Below are positions 63,878 through 64,000 of a stretch of DNA of 64,000 nucleotides, in pieces; positions within the stretch are counted from its first letter, which is position 1, and every line of letters begins with the position of its first letter. Location of the stretch: NCBI RefSeq assembly GCF_035918095.1, contig NZ_CP109137.1, positions 3,598,001 to 3,662,000 on the forward strand, given 5' to 3'. The stretch is from Streptomyces sp. NBC_01750 (lineage in GTDB: Bacteria; Actinomycetota; Actinomycetes; Streptomycetales; Streptomycetaceae). The notes under the pieces were generated by a model. It was not told the origin of the DNA. It saw only the letters and a program-made list of their open reading frames with translations, and ran no database searches. A program made the position numbers and the translations under genes.

Positions 63878-64000
63878 GTCGCGCGCCGCGCCGTCATCGG
63901 CCCGAACTGCCTTGGAGCAGAAGCAAGCCCAACGAACCTAGTCTCCAGGAGAGTTGAGGGGCCAGACTCGGCTTAGCCATCGAAGTCGGGACGATCTACG
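63878..64000. other. region upstream of the toxin cassette, no complete gene
   Basis: In the toxin frame, plausible coding sequence (RADDGAARDVVADV) continues from GTG 63877 back to about 63910, then changes character and meets TAG at 63938. This supports a recombination joint or early stop separating the cassette from a former N-terminal part. Nothing else is identifiable before the window edge. Confidence 0.45.

Overview
The window is high-GC actinobacterial DNA that is almost certainly from a Streptomyces chromosome. The genes are densely packed with GTGA/ATGA overlaps, many starts are GTG or TTG, and a bldA tRNA-Leu(UAA) gene is present. The block eno - divIC/ftsB - DUF501 - ppx - ndh - cfa, next to two Rpf-type muralidases and a c-di-AMP riboswitch, is typical of the genus. 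I called about 56 protein genes, one tRNA, one riboswitch, one pseudogene, and a set of terminators and repeats.

Layout. (1) 1-3.9 kb: a translationally coupled operon of four exported surface proteins, one carrying an LPKTG sortase signal and one resembling DUF916 proteins. (2) 4.1-6.3 kb: an anti-sigma kinase-like ATPase, a STAS antagonist and, divergently, a SigB/F/G-type sigma factor. (3) 6.4-16.9 kb: two converging operons for an exported or surface glycan. They encode a DegT-type PLP enzyme, an enlarged flippase, a GH26-like glycosidase, two membrane proteins, a polysaccharide deacetylase, a GT2 glycosyltransferase with an in-frame 36-bp tandem repeat, and a GNAT/FemAB-like acyltransferase. 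(4) 17.3-21.6 kb: a P450, an Asp/Glu racemase and small housekeeping or unknown genes. (5) 21.6-28.6 kb: histidine catabolism (hutU, an M20 amidohydrolase, hutF, hutI), with a divergent fold-III PLP decarboxylase-like gene. (6) 28.9-31.0 kb: three Roadblock/LC7 proteins plus a PATAN/DUF4388-like protein, with no kinase, GTPase or P450 of the conservon type. (7) 31.1-34.0 kb: an RpiR regulator coupled to a histidine-ammonia-lyase-family protein whose MIO-forming loop lacks the Ala-Ser-Gly triad, then a decayed glycine-betaine-type ABC ATPase. (8) 34.2-41.6 kb: cystathionine beta-synthase, SGNH hydrolase, thiolase, small conserved genes and a BI-1 family protein. (9) 41.8 kb: bldA. (10) 42.2-47.0 kb: a MacB-like ABC exporter pair and a secreted phospholipase D-like protein. 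(11) 47.2-54.9 kb: cfa-like methyltransferase, type II NADH dehydrogenase, ppx, DUF501, divIC and eno. (12) 54.2-56.2 kb: two Rpf-like LysM proteins, the first behind a ydaO-type riboswitch. (13) 56.4-64 kb: a second P450, a pentapeptide-repeat membrane protein, mazG, a SurA-like lipoprotein, and a Hint-containing toxin cassette with a probable immunity gene.

The most notable signals are the ammonia-lyase-family protein with a shortened MIO loop and a half-site shared with the hutU promoter, the stand-alone Roadblock/PATAN operon, the four-gene surface-protein operon, the toxin cassette that lacks a delivery region, and the M20 amidohydrolase in the position where HutG would be expected. I scanned the called genes by eye for TTA codons and found none, so nothing here appears to be a direct bldA target. 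All functional statements rest on motif recognition by eye; no searches were run.
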